A DNA stretch of 64,000 bases from Paenibacillus sp. E222 (GCF_013401555.1 NZ_CP058552.1:4960001-5024000); one strand, 5' to 3'; positions 22,083 through 30,701 are shown, counted from the stretch's first letter. A program made the numbers and translations. Notes: generated by a model not told the origin, from the sequence alone.

Positions 22083-23738
22083 ATGAGAAGAAATGTACGG
22101 TTGTTCTGGATGTTAATGTTGGTTTTCGTCTTCCTTACAAGCGCTTGCTCACCTGCCGGGAACAATACTGAGTCCTCGCAGAACGAGGGAATTGTAACTG
22201 TTGAGGAAAATATGACCGAACCAGGAAGTTTTCCTATCGTCAAAGAAAAAGTGACGCTCAAGGTACTTATCCGCGGAGCATCGGGGGTTGATTTTGATAC
22301 AAATACATTTACGAAATGGTACGAAGAAAAAACCAATGTACACATTCAATTTGAGGTTGCTCCCGAGAATGGCTTCGAAGAGACGCTTAATCTAGCCCTT
22401 GCCAGTGGCAACTATCCGGATATGATTATCGGCATGGAGATCAAGCCAGCTACCGAGATGTTATATGGAAAATCCGGTACATTTTTGCCTCTAAACGATA
22501 TGATTGAAAAATATGGCGTCAACATGAAGAAGATCTTTGATGAAAAACCGTTAGTGCAGCAAGTCATTACTGCTCCTGACGGGAATATATACAGCGTTCC
22601 AGACATCGGGGAATGTTTTCATTGTGATTATGCCAAACGGATGTGGATCAACAAAACATGGCTGGATAATCTGGGCCTTAAAATGCCAACGACAACTGAA
22701 GAATATTATAACGTGTTGAAAGCTTTTAAGACACAAGACCCCAATGGAAACGGGAAAGCCGACGAAATTCCACTTGCGGGCGCTGTTGGAGGATGGAATA
22801 CCGAAATTGAAGGTTTCCTGATGAACTCTTTTATTTATAACCCAATGGGAAGTACCCAGACAGGTATGATGCTGGATCAAGGCAAGGTTGTCGCTGCTTT
22901 CATACAAGACCCATGGAAAGAAGGATTGGCTTACATGAAGCGCCTATATTCGGAGGGATTGATTGCTCCAGAAACGTTTACGCAGGATAATGCGCAGTAC
23001 AGACAGATGGGTGAGGGAGGAGATGCTCCTAGAGTTGGAAGCTGTCCTGGCGGTTTATATGGTTGCACAGCATACGGGCAGGAGCGATATAAAGAGTACG
23101 TTGCTCTTCCACCCCTAGCTGGCCCTGACGGGACGCGCATCGCATGGACGAATCCGTATGAAGGAATCACTTCGGGACGCATCGTGATTACAAACAACTC
23201 CAAATATCCTGAAGTTGCGTTCCGATGGGCAGATGGCCTATTAGATGGAGGTGAGGTCAGTCTTCGCTCAGACACAGGAACGATGGGCGAGTATTGGGAC
23301 TGGGCTGAAGAGGGAACGGGAATCAATGGCAAGCCAGCAGTCTGGGAGAAATTAAAGGAAAAAACGGCAGACAGCAATGTTGGCTGGCAGACCCGTGCAC
23401 CCCGTTACTATCCAGCAGATCTACGACTCGGAGAAAAACGAAACGACGAATTTCCACTGGAGGTTATCCTCTTTGAGGCTGCTAAGCAATACGAACCTTA
23501 CAAAGCTGACAGCAGTCTAGTCATTCCTCCACTGTTCTATGACGAAGAGCAGGCTGCCGAACTGGTGAATCTGGAGAAGACCATTATTGATTATAAAAAA
23601 GAAATGCTAGCCAGATTCATCACAGGGGATGCTGACCTGGAAAGCGAATGGGGCACTTATGTAGATACAATGAACCAAATGGGGTTGGAGCGTTACGCAC
23701 AAATTATTCAGGAAGCATATGATGCCAGTCAGAAATAA
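22083..23738 (+). CDS. Oligosaccharide-binding lipoprotein (ABC importer)
   Basis: A 551-residue extracellular solute-binding protein of the LplA/YtcQ type. The signal peptide ends in lipobox LTSAC, with Cys22 the lipid-modified residue. The two-lobed body begins near residue 45 and contains MWINKTWLDNLGLKMPTT, a pattern shared by this family. It captures oligosaccharides outside the membrane and hands them to the permeases at 20137 and 21119. GGAAGAGAGGGG precedes ATG 22083. It ends the operon and is followed by a hairpin. The ligand is unknown; nearby enzymes suggest a galactose-, fucose- or uronate-bearing plant glycan. Confidence 0.93.
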   Translation: MRRNVRLFWMLMLVFVFLTSACSPAGNNTESSQNEGIVTVEENMTEPGSFPIVKEKVTLKVLIRGASGVDFDTNTFTKWYEEKTNVHIQFEVAPENGFEETLNLALASGNYPDMIIGMEIKPATEMLYGKSGTFLPLNDMIEKYGVNMKKIFDEKPLVQQVITAPDGNIYSVPDIGECFHCDYAKRMWINKTWLDNLGLKMPTTTEEYYNVLKAFKTQDPNGNGKADEIPLAGAVGGWNTEIEGFLMNSFIYNPMGSTQTGMMLDQGKVVAAFIQDPWKEGLAYMKRLYSEGLIAPETFTQDNAQYRQMGEGGDAPRVGSCPGGLYGCTAYGQERYKEYVALPPLAGPDGTRIAWTNPYEGITSGRIVITNNSKYPEVAFRWADGLLDGGEVSLRSDTGTMGEYWDWAEEGTGINGKPAVWEKLKEKTADSNVGWQTRAPRYYPADLRLGEKRNDEFPLEVILFEAAKQYEPYKADSSLVIPPLFYDEEQAAELVNLEKTIIDYKKEMLARFITGDADLESEWGTYVDTMNQMGLERYAQIIQEAYDASQK

Positions 23739-23767
23739 GAGGAAGATAATTTTGCTTTAGATGGTAA

Positions 23768-23807
23768 AGAGCGAGCTATGGACATGTACAATTCCATGGC
23801 TCGCTCT
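23768..23807 (+). terminator. Terminator hairpin of importer operon
   Basis: AGAGCGAGCTATGGA (23768-23782) pairs with 23793-23807 with one G-T pair and a 10-nt loop. The following TTATATAG is T-rich but has no long T run. Confidence 0.75.
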
Positions 23808-24129
23808 TATATAGCTATTTGCCACATATAAGAAACCACACATAACTCAAGTTTGACGTAGTTTCGGCTGCTTAAGAGTTGCATAAACAACTGTAAAGTT
23901 TAACCCCAGTTTGTTTATCAGTGAACAGAAATTACGGTTGTCAAACATAACTTGTTATGGCAGATCGTCATTTGCACATGAATAAATATTGTGCTATTCT
24001 TCGGGTAAGAAACATGATCACTCTCTTTATCAGTATTAAGGAAGAGATTCGAATTGAAGAGTTTGCTACTTTAGATGAAGAAGATTAGAAACTGCTTACG
24101 ACATTAAATTATCTCTTTGGGGGAATAAA
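23808..24129. other. Gap at the left edge of the accessory island
   Basis: No clear gene. A 24-codon frame (24014-24088, MITLFISIKEEIRIEEF) is acidic and may be the remnant of a gene end, but it has no good ribosome site. Base composition turns AT-rich here, so the junction between core and accessory DNA is probably in this gap. TGTC at 23938 followed by AACTTGT was checked as a transposon end and is a poor match. Confidence 0.4.
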
Positions 24130-24303
24130 ATGAGTAAAATGAATAATGAGTCTATTAATAATAGGCGAGTTGATGACCTCTCGAATGTCAAATTCATGGC
24201 TCCTTCAATTGATGGTGGACCTGATCGCGAAGTTACTGTTGTTTACCAGCGAAAGGCAAACTATGGTATGCCTTCATTCCTCAAAATTAAAAAAAAGATT
24301 TAA
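24130..24303 (+). CDS. Small hypothetical protein, 57 aa
   Basis: A short frame starting MSKMNNESINNRRVDDLSN and ending FLKIKKKI. A TTGGGGGAA stretch precedes ATG 24130. The middle (FMAPSIDGGPDREVTVVYQ) looks like a folded strand pair and the end is basic. I do not recognise the family. In its favour as a real gene: its stop codon sits at the base of what was a terminator hairpin (AAAAGCCA at 24302), later split by the IS3 element. It could be the intact small protein or the tail of something longer. Confidence 0.4.
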   Translation: MSKMNNESINNRRVDDLSNVKFMAPSIDGGPDREVTVVYQRKANYGMPSFLKIKKKI

Positions 24304-24400
24304 AAGCCATCGCTTATTGGTATTATCCCCTTTTGGTAGACATGAGAAAAAAGACATCTGTTAAGATGAACTTAATCATGTAAACGAAGGGGATTTTTTC

Positions 24401-24700
24401 ATGGCTAAAAAAGGTCAAACATTCCGGCGGTACTCTTTGGATTTGAAATTGGAGGCAGTTCGGCTGGTCAACGAAGAACATATGAGTATACGCGAAGTAG
24501 CGACACGTTTAGATATTCAAAATAAATCTCAGGTACAAGTGTGGGCAGCAAAAGCAAAACAGGGAATGAGTCTGGAGCCTGTTACGTCCAAACGGGGACG
24601 CCCTAGAACCAAGTTTTCCAGTATGGAAGAAGAGATGGCGTACTTGCGGGCGGAGATTGAATATTTAAAAAAGCAGTATCCAAATCTACACAAGGAGTGA
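24401..24700 (+). CDS. IS3-family transposase OrfA
   Basis: A 99-residue protein. Residues 10-60 form the transposase HTH (LDLKLEAVRLVNEEHMSIRE), and a leucine-zipper-like tail (MAYLRAEIEYLKKQYPNL) lies near the end, as in IS150/IS911 OrfA. It binds the inverted repeats and, fused to OrfB by frameshifting, forms the full transposase. It overlaps orfB by 4 bp. Confidence 0.93.
   Translation: MAKKGQTFRRYSLDLKLEAVRLVNEEHMSIREVATRLDIQNKSQVQVWAAKAKQGMSLEPVTSKRGRPRTKFSSMEEEMAYLRAEIEYLKKQYPNLHKE
24667..24673 (+). other. Programmed -1 frameshift site, A AAA AAG
   Basis: The heptamer AAAAAAG stands in the OrfA frame as A-AAA-AAG, the canonical -1 slippery arrangement used by IS150-like elements. The -1 frame is open from here straight into orfB, giving OrfAB. 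An AAGGAG 18 bp downstream could act as an SD-like stimulator. Confidence 0.8.
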
Positions 24701-25563
24701 CGAGTAAAGCGGCCAGATTTCAAATTATTGAGGACCTACGAGCACGCCACGGTCTGGTTTGGCTCTTGAAGTTAGCTGCGGTTTCCCGCTCGGGTTATTA
24801 CAAGTGGAGAAAAAGCATAGCAGCAGCAAAAGAGCGTAGACACAAGGAACATGAACTAGAATCCCATTTGCTTGCCATTCATCGCGTGCATCCTTACTTT
24901 GGCTATCTTCGAATGACCGTTGCTTTACGACGGGAAGGCCTTCGAGTCAACCACAAAAAGGTGTACCGATTAATGAAACAATTAGGCATCTGTTCGGTCA
25001 TTCGAAAAAAGTGTCGATTCTTTGGAAAACAAGCCTCTGTGGTGAACCCGAATCGGCTGGAGTGTCAGTTTCAGGCGGATACACCACGAACGAAGCTGGT
25101 TACGGACATTACCTATATTCGTGCTGGAGAACACTTTGTGTATCTCTCTGTTATTCAGGATTTATACAATAACGAAATTGTAGCGTGGCATCTTTCTGAA
25201 CGAAATGACCTCGCTTTAGTTCATGACACGCTGGATAGACTCCGTCAGCACGTGGATCTGAATGGCGTAATCCTACACTCAGATCAAGGATTTCAATATA
25301 CGTCGAAGCCATTTAACCGTAAACTAAACCAGCTCGGCATGCTAGGCAGTCACTCCAGGCGTGGAAATTGCTTAGATAATGCCTGTATTGAACCTTTTTT
25401 CTCTCATTTGAAGACGGAGAAAATTTATTTGAATAAGGCAGCAAACAAAGCAGAGGTTGAACAGCAAGTGAGTGAATACATATTGTTTTACAACCAAAAC
25501 CGATTTCAGAAAAAACTAAACGACCGCTCCCCGGTAGAATACCGGGAAACGGCCGCAGCTTAA
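24697..25563 (+). CDS. IS3-family transposase OrfB (DDE domain)
   Basis: A 288-residue protein with an HTH_21 region near the start (HRVHPYFGYLRMTVALRREG) and an rve integrase core. The acidic triad lies in LVTDITYI, ILHSDQGFQY and DNACIEPFFSHLK, intact. The protein ends with the usual YNQNRFQKKLNDRSPVEYR. The free-standing start would be GTG 24697; the functional product is the OrfAB fusion made at the A6G site. Catalyses excision and circle integration of the element. Confidence 0.93.
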   Translation: MTSKAARFQIIEDLRARHGLVWLLKLAAVSRSGYYKWRKSIAAAKERRHKEHELESHLLAIHRVHPYFGYLRMTVALRREGLRVNHKKVYRLMKQLGICSVIRKKCRFFGKQASVVNPNRLECQFQADTPRTKLVTDITYIRAGEHFVYLSVIQDLYNNEIVAWHLSERNDLALVHDTLDRLRQHVDLNGVILHSDQGFQYTSKPFNRKLNQLGMLGSHSRRGNCLDNACIEPFFSHLKTEKIYLNKAANKAEVEQQVSEYILFYNQNRFQKKLNDRSPVEYRETAAA

Positions 25564-25624
25564 ATCTTGTCTTTTTTTGTACTGTCTACTTGACAGGGTT
25601 ATGACCATATACGTTGGCTTTTTT

Positions 25625-26157
25625 CTTTAAAGATAATATTCCACTAGCCGAATTTTCTCAATAATAAATGGAGACAATCTCGAATACGAGTCAATTTGAA
25701 GGTAAACTGAATCCGAAAATCATTTCGAAGCATGGAGGCGAGCGTCATGAAACTGGATGCACCCTCAGTATCAACAATACAAAAATGCAATGCTTACTTG
25801 ATCAGCATCGGCTCAGCAGCGCTATTGTAGACAAATCAAAGCGTTTAGGCAGCTGCAGTGTTGACGTCATAGGAAAGCGTGATTTCCGCCTAACAGGAAA
25901 TATACTGTATAAACTCAAATAATAGATTCAATAAGAGACGTTCCACTCACAATTAAGAGGGAGGTTTTTTATAGTTACATAATATGGTTATTTAAGCTGT
26001 ACATAATTCTCAATATAGCCAGTAATCCAAGTGGTTTCCCAGCACCATTTGCTAGTGTTAGGGCCGAGATGGACGATGAAAGAAATTCTACGGAAATGGT
26101 TACGTTTTAAAACAAAGTATGTAGCTGAACATTGTGCTCTGCTCCTTTGACTAATAC
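25625..26157. other. 533-bp gap with gene fragments
   Basis: No convincing gene. A 27-aa frame at 25747-25830 (MKLDAPSVSTIQKCNAYLIS) has a good GGAGG 8 bp upstream, so it may be a truncated gene or a small peptide. An overlapping 84-codon frame (25668-25922) lacks a ribosome site. The rest is AT-rich sequence without hairpins of note. It probably holds remnants left by earlier insertions. Confidence 0.35.
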
Positions 26158-27279
26158 TCATGTGTTTGCAATAAGAAAGTTACTTTTTATCTTCTTAAAA
26201 TCTTTCTCTCGGATAAAATATAGTTCGTGTGTTGATCGGGTCATCGCAACATAAAGAGTGTTAACTTGCATAGGGGACAAATTATTATACGAAAAATGCT
26301 CATCAAATAAATCATCAAATGTTTTAGTTAAAATAATACAACATTTTTCATAAGTATCGCCTTTTGAATAACTCCAATTTATTGCTGGTGATATATTGTA
26401 AATTTGACTGTTGTTATAAAATAACTTAACAACAGTAGGATCGTTAAGAACACCTACTATTTCTGAATGTTCAAGCAATAATTTGAAAAATCCACTTACT
26501 TCACTTATAGATTCTATACGAATCCCAAGTTTCTTTTTTATAACTGAACATATTTCTTTAGGAACACGTCTGCTATTGATTAGTGAGAATTCATCAATAA
26601 AAACTTTTTTTCCAAAAAGCTGTTTGTACTCTTCTATAAACAAATACCTTTTATTCGTTTTTTGGAATGGTTTAGTTGCTGTGAAATCAGACTTACTTAC
26701 TGAATGCTGATTAAAGTCACCTACTGCAAATAATTGAAGATTTGGAGTTTTGATTAGTTTTACTAGTAACTTGAAATCATCACCCATAAAGTCTTGTAAT
26801 TCATCAAAGTAAATATGATTACAAAAAAATTGCAACCGTTGTAAAATCATTTTTAAAACTAATGGAGATTGAGAAAGAAACAGTGAGGACATACGAGATG
26901 AATAATATTTTTTTTTTAAAATATAATGTTTGTGGTTATTTTGTCTCACATATTTGGGATTGTAACTTCCTAATTTCCTTAAAGGTTCTGGTTCCTGAAA
27001 AATTTCCACTCCTTCAGAGATTAAACCAACCTTATCACCAATTTCTAAAACAGGTTCAAATGGTTTCAATAGCCATCTATAGACGAAGCTAGAGAAAGTT
27101 AAAACCTGTGTTTTTGAAGGGATAGAACCGTACTTTAAAATCAGCTCTCTTTTCAAATTTTCAACATTTTGTTTTGTGTAGGTAATTACTAAATTATTTA
27201 AAGTAGGATCTAACTCATTTGCGATATAATAGGTTTTTCCTGATCCTGCAACGGCAAGCATTATTGTTGAACGAGCCAT
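26158..27279 (-). CDS. gajB: GajB-like UvrD/Rep-type helicase (Gabija defence)
   Basis: A 373-residue superfamily 1 helicase: Walker A AGSGKT (residues 11-16), motif II YFDELQDF (Asp159, Glu160), motif III AVGDFNQHS, motif V SYSKGDTYEK and motif VI LYVAMTRSTHELYF. In Gabija, GajB works with the GajA nuclease to sense nucleotide depletion or DNA termini and cut invading DNA. It is shorter than the roughly 490-residue GajB of Bacillus cereus, mainly in the accessory domains. GGAGGG 8 bp upstream supports ATG 27279. It overlaps the end of gajA by 19 bp, so the two are translationally coupled. AT-rich codon use differs from the sugar genes around the island. Confidence 0.85.
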   Translation of the reverse strand: MARSTIMLAVAGSGKTYYIANELDPTLNNLVITYTKQNVENLKRELILKYGSIPSKTQVLTFSSFVYRWLLKPFEPVLEIGDKVGLISEGVEIFQEPEPLRKLGSYNPKYVRQNNHKHYILKKKYYSSRMSSLFLSQSPLVLKMILQRLQFFCNHIYFDELQDFMGDDFKLLVKLIKTPNLQLFAVGDFNQHSVSKSDFTATKPFQKTNKRYLFIEEYKQLFGKKVFIDEFSLINSRRVPKEICSVIKKKLGIRIESISEVSGFFKLLLEHSEIVGVLNDPTVVKLFYNNSQIYNISPAINWSYSKGDTYEKCCIILTKTFDDLFDEHFSYNNLSPMQVNTLYVAMTRSTHELYFIREKDFKKIKSNFLIANT

Positions 27280-28841
27280 TGAATTCCCTCCTGGATATAC
27301 CTTGGTAACTTTATATTATTTTTATATGTTTCTTCTTCAGAAATTCTTAACGCAGATTCAGTTTTATTTTTCAACATATAAGCTAGATTTTTGTCCACTT
27401 TTTTATTTCGGTACTCAGAGATTGTTTTTGGTTTTTTTTTAGAGATACTTGAAAGTTCTTCTTGGTTCTCATTAAACAAACATATTTCAAAAGTGAACTC
27501 TTCAATGTTTGAGGGACATTTTACGCAAATGTTTAACTCTGCATCATTGAGCCCAGAAATTGTATCGATAATCTCTTGATCACCATCGTTGTCTGTAATA
27601 ACGAGTAAAGTATTTTTGAGTACTTTAGAAAGTTCAATATAATGTTTATACGTAATTCCACCACCTGATATTAATTCAATTTTCTTTTCATCTAAAGTAT
27701 AGTTAAGAGTATTCTTTATTAATTGAGGGAGTAGGATGTACTCACTATTTCCTTCAACTAATAACACTTTACGAGCAAGGATGTAATTAAGGAGCTGTAG
27801 GTTATCAGTTCTCATAAAGTATGATGCAGTCTCCTTAGGTACATCTTTTAGAGAAAGACATCCATTCTCAGTTACCCAAATCGTATTTTGGATATTTAAG
27901 CGGCTTACAATTAAAGGATTATGTGTCGTGATAATAATCTGAGACATGCTGTAAGTGCCTTGAATGTCAAGAATTAGTTTTCGAGTGTTGATGTAACTTA
28001 AATGATTTTCAGGTTCTTCGAGCAGTATCAGATCACTTGAAGCATCAAGTGCTATTTCAGTCTTTATGAGATTTTCTTTTCCTTTTCCCATATTCTGAAT
28101 TGATATTCCGTCACTTTTTAAATCTAACAAGTTTTCAAAAATTGTTTTACTTTCATCAAAGCCAAAACTATAATCTTGTATTTCTAACTTTGTAGTGTTT
28201 TCATTCATGAATTTTTGAATGTTTTTACGAAATTGGAAAGATAGATCTTGTCTGCTGATTGTATCAACGGTATTTAAAAACACTTTTTTTGAATAGGAAT
28301 CAAAGATATTATTTTTTCTTATCGAGTTATCAATTAAAATGTTTTTTAATGGTGATTTTCTATTTATGTACTTTCGACCAGCAAATGTAGTCCACTCCGC
28401 AATGTAATAGTCAATAGGGATAGTAATTTCATTTTGGTACGGTGTATCGAAGAGATTCTCAATTAATCCACGATAATTTTCATCAAATTGATATGTGAAT
28501 TTCAAACCAATGCAAGGTTCTAGAGACGAACAGTGTAATCCATGGAAATATTCCATATTTAAATCTGTACTTGAACTTAAAAATAATTCTATCTCTATTT
28601 TAGGAAGAGTTTGTATGGAGGGTTTAACTTTAAATGTATTTACATTATCTATATTGAAGTATTTCTCTACCATATTGTTCGAATAGAATATTTTCTGATT
28701 CAACACAATATCAATTGCTTCTAAAATTGTACTTTTCCCAGCTTCATTTTCTCCTATCAACACATTGACTTGGGGTTTAAATGGTATTGAAAATTGTTTA
28801 AACTTCTTAAAACCTGTTATCTTTAATCGATCAATATACAT
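27261..28841 (-). CDS. gajA: GajA-like OLD-family ATPase/TOPRIM nuclease (Gabija defence)
   Basis: A 526-residue OLD-type protein. The ABC-like ATPase has Walker A GENEAGKST (30-38), Walker B LILLEEPENH (271-280) and H-loop ITTHNPL. The TOPRIM nuclease follows, with Glu363 in LLVEGNSEY and Asp417/Asp419 in ITDNDGD. This is the layout of GajA, a nucleotide-regulated DNA nickase that complexes with GajB to stop phage replication. ATG 28841 is chosen because GGGAGGAA lies just upstream; seven codons further up the frame is open but has no ribosome site. Usual length is about 580, so this is a somewhat compact form. First gene of a two-gene operon. An OLD nuclease from another two-gene system is possible, but the UvrD partner argues for Gabija. 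Confidence 0.87.
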   Translation of the reverse strand: MYIDRLKITGFKKFKQFSIPFKPQVNVLIGENEAGKSTILEAIDIVLNQKIFYSNNMVEKYFNIDNVNTFKVKPSIQTLPKIEIELFLSSSTDLNMEYFHGLHCSSLEPCIGLKFTYQFDENYRGLIENLFDTPYQNEITIPIDYYIAEWTTFAGRKYINRKSPLKNILIDNSIRKNNIFDSYSKKVFLNTVDTISRQDLSFQFRKNIQKFMNENTTKLEIQDYSFGFDESKTIFENLLDLKSDGISIQNMGKGKENLIKTEIALDASSDLILLEEPENHLSYINTRKLILDIQGTYSMSQIIITTHNPLIVSRLNIQNTIWVTENGCLSLKDVPKETASYFMRTDNLQLLNYILARKVLLVEGNSEYILLPQLIKNTLNYTLDEKKIELISGGGITYKHYIELSKVLKNTLLVITDNDGDQEIIDTISGLNDAELNICVKCPSNIEEFTFEICLFNENQEELSSISKKKPKTISEYRNKKVDKNLAYMLKNKTESALRISEEETYKNNIKLPRYIQEGIQWLVQQ

Positions 28842-29136
28842 ATGTTCCTCCCAAAATGGCATTGTTAAAATACAAATTAGATTCTAAATTGTTGTTTTTA
28901 ACACAAAACCAACAATCAAATTTAAAATTAAACTTTATAAAGTATTCATATTTCAACCATCGGTGACTAGAGTATGCTTTGACAAGTATATTTTCGTGGG
29001 TAATGTTGGAAGATAATCAATGCGTAGCTACATTTCTTTGATTGTAAAGTTCAGTAAACACTATGCTATAATCATTATGTTATGTCATTTGCAATCAATA
29101 AGCTAGAAATATTATAAAATTCTGATTGAGGAGTTT
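28842..29136. other. Divergent intergenic region between gajA and HEPN gene
   Basis: AT-rich region of 295 bp. A perfect -10 box TATAAT at 29067-29072, with TTGTAA 19 bp before it, is a fair promoter for the rightward gene. An interrupted inverted repeat (ATTGTTG at 28888-28894 with CAACAAT at 28910-28916) lies in the gajA leader and could be an operator or attenuator. Confidence 0.4.
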
Positions 29137-30456
29137 ATGAACAGCATGATCAATGAATTGAAAGAGAAAATTTATCATCACAAAACAAAATCATATTTTG
29201 GAGAGATTGTCAGCTCTATAGAAAATGGAAACTATAGGTCGGCAGTAGTTGTTCTTTATTCGGTTGTAGTTTGCGATTTGGTTTTTAAATTAATGGATCT
29301 AAGAGATATTCATAATGATCTAAAAGCTTATAAAATTTTAAGTGATTTGAACGTTGAAAAAGAAGACTCACCCGTCTCATCTACATGGGAAACAAATCTA
29401 ATAGAAAAGTCGTTTAAAGAAGCAAAACTTCTCGAAAATGATGTTTATACGCACATTATAACTTTAAAAAACTATAGGAATTTAGCGGCTCATCCTGTTA
29501 TCAACTCAATAGATATATTATTCGAACCAAGTAAAGAACTTGTTGAAACACTAACTTTAAATATGTTGAATGGATTATTGATTAAGAGTCCAATTTTTAC
29601 AAAGAATGTATTTGTACCTTTTTTAGAAGAAATCGAACGCATAAAAAGCGAGTTTGTTGAAACCGAGAGACTTATAAAATATATAAAATCCAAGTATCTG
29701 CAACATTTTAACAAAGAATTAACTGAATATGTTTTCAAGAATTTATGGAAGATGGTATTTAGAAATGAAGGACCGAGAGAGACAAAGAACCGTGAAATTA
29801 ACTTTAAAGTGCTAACGATTATTTATGAACATAATGAAGAAGTTCTTTTTACATATTTTAGGAATGAGCAATCTTTCTTTAGCGAATTCCTTGATAAGGA
29901 AATGATTTTAAGTAAACTTTTTGATTTCTTCACTATTTTCCCAAATGTATATGTACAATTAAGTAATCATGCTATTGAAATTTTAAGAAATCGAGCTAAG
30001 TCTAATCATAATCTTATGATTAAATCATATTTTATGTCAGACTCAATTGAAAAACATTTTGACCTTATCGAATCAAGTTTATGGCAAGTTGGAGAGTATT
30101 ATAATCAGCCATATACTCATATGTACCAATTACAAATAGATGAAATAAGGTTCTTATATCAACTAGCAGTGGATAATCAAGTAATATGGAAATTTAACGA
30201 TACTATGATTAGCTATTATATACATAGTGGGCACTATAGGGCAGCTGATTTTGCATATGATCTTTGTATTGAACCTTATTATGTTAATTTTACTATTGAT
30301 CAATTTCGAACCTTGTTAAAAGGATCTCATTCAAATGAGCAATGTCATGGTAATAGGTATTCAAACTCGAGATACCGGAGATTATTAGAAGAAGTAACAA
30401 GTCAGTATGGTAAAATTGAAGATTTAGAAAAGGATTATCCAGAATTTTTTCAATAA
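29137..30456 (+). CDS. HEPN-motif protein, possible RNase effector
   Basis: A 439-residue soluble protein that I do not recognise as a whole. The N-terminal 130 residues are helical and hold KNYRNLAAHPV, with Arg114 and His119 in the R-x4-H arrangement that marks HEPN ribonuclease domains (typical form RN-x3-H). The preceding helix GNYRSAVVVLYSVVVCDLVF also fits HEPN folds. The remaining 300 residues are helix-rich with no motif I can name and may be a sensor part. HEPN proteins act in toxin-antitoxin and phage-defence systems by cutting RNA. It is divergent from the Gabija operon with one shared promoter region. GAGGAG lies 3 bp before ATG 29137, which is close; ATG 29146 is the alternative start. 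Confidence 0.6.
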   Translation: MNSMINELKEKIYHHKTKSYFGEIVSSIENGNYRSAVVVLYSVVVCDLVFKLMDLRDIHNDLKAYKILSDLNVEKEDSPVSSTWETNLIEKSFKEAKLLENDVYTHIITLKNYRNLAAHPVINSIDILFEPSKELVETLTLNMLNGLLIKSPIFTKNVFVPFLEEIERIKSEFVETERLIKYIKSKYLQHFNKELTEYVFKNLWKMVFRNEGPRETKNREINFKVLTIIYEHNEEVLFTYFRNEQSFFSEFLDKEMILSKLFDFFTIFPNVYVQLSNHAIEILRNRAKSNHNLMIKSYFMSDSIEKHFDLIESSLWQVGEYYNQPYTHMYQLQIDEIRFLYQLAVDNQVIWKFNDTMISYYIHSGHYRAADFAYDLCIEPYYVNFTIDQFRTLLKGSHSNEQCHGNRYSNSRYRRLLEEVTSQYGKIEDLEKDYPEFFQ

Positions 30457-30544
30457 AAACATTTAACTAAATATGTTAATTACTTTTGAGGAAAACCGGG
30501 GCAAGAAAACTTTACACTTTTCGTTTGGTAAGGAGTGCGTATAT

Positions 30545-30607
30545 ATGAACTCATTTTTCGAAACTGGCATTCCAGCCCTTGTTACAGCCCTGACTGCGGC
30601 TGTATAA
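30545..30607 (+). CDS. Possible 20-aa hydrophobic peptide
   Basis: A frame starting MNSFFETGIPALVTALTAAV with AAGGAG 9 bp upstream. The hydrophobic stretch fits one membrane helix. Past the TAA the same frame reads II, a TAG, then SLIKEQSTYTY and a third stop, so a former small membrane protein of about 35 residues, cut by two nonsense codons, is one reading. It ends before a strong terminator. It could also be a holin-like or type I toxin-like peptide. Weakly supported. Confidence 0.25.
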   Translation: MNSFFETGIPALVTALTAAV

Positions 30608-30669
30608 ATTATTTAGTCATTAATTAAAGAACAAAGCACGTACACCTATTAATTAAATCTAAATTCCTG

Positions 30670-30701
30670 GAACCTCCTCTTATTTTAAGGGGAGGTTCTT
30701 T
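30670..30701 (+). terminator. Rho-independent terminator
   Basis: GAACCTCCTCTT (30670-30681) pairs with AAGGGGAGGTTC (30687-30698) with one G-T pair around a 5-nt ATTTT loop, followed by TTT. It ends the transcript of the HEPN gene and the small peptide. The rest of the 355-bp gap (30457-30811) holds no other gene that I can see. Confidence 0.85.

Larger units (their letters stand above)
24318..25607 (+). mobile_element. IS3-family insertion sequence (IS150-like), complete
   Basis: A 1290-bp element starting TGG and ending CCA. Its terminal inverted repeats, about 39-40 bp (24318-24356 and 25568-25607), share TGGT, CCC, GTAGACA and AAAAAAGACA. It carries orfA and orfB in overlapping frames. 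A 3-bp target duplication, TAT, flanks it (24315-24317 and 25608-25610), as expected for IS3 elements. Both frames are intact, so it may still be active. It sits at the left edge of the island. Confidence 0.93.
24302..25624 (+). terminator. Terminator hairpin split in its loop by an IS3 element
   Basis: Left arm AAAAGCCA (24302-24309) and right arm TGGCTTTT with six Ts (25615-25624) become a terminator with a 12-nt loop once the element (24318-25607) and one copy of TAT are removed. It would have ended the transcript of the 57-aa gene. Confidence 0.7.

Noticed and set aside
25668..25922. 84-codon frame after the IS3 element
   Set aside because: No ribosome site, composition unlike a protein, and it overlaps a better-supported short frame in another phase.
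26158..28841. PARIS or a retron-type system for the OLD nuclease
   Set aside because: The partner is a UvrD-type helicase with all motifs, which is the Gabija pairing; no AriB-like or reverse transcriptase gene is nearby.
28978..29000. TTTGACAAGTATA as a TnsB site
   Set aside because: Shares only GACAAG with the repeat and stands alone in an AT-rich promoter region.
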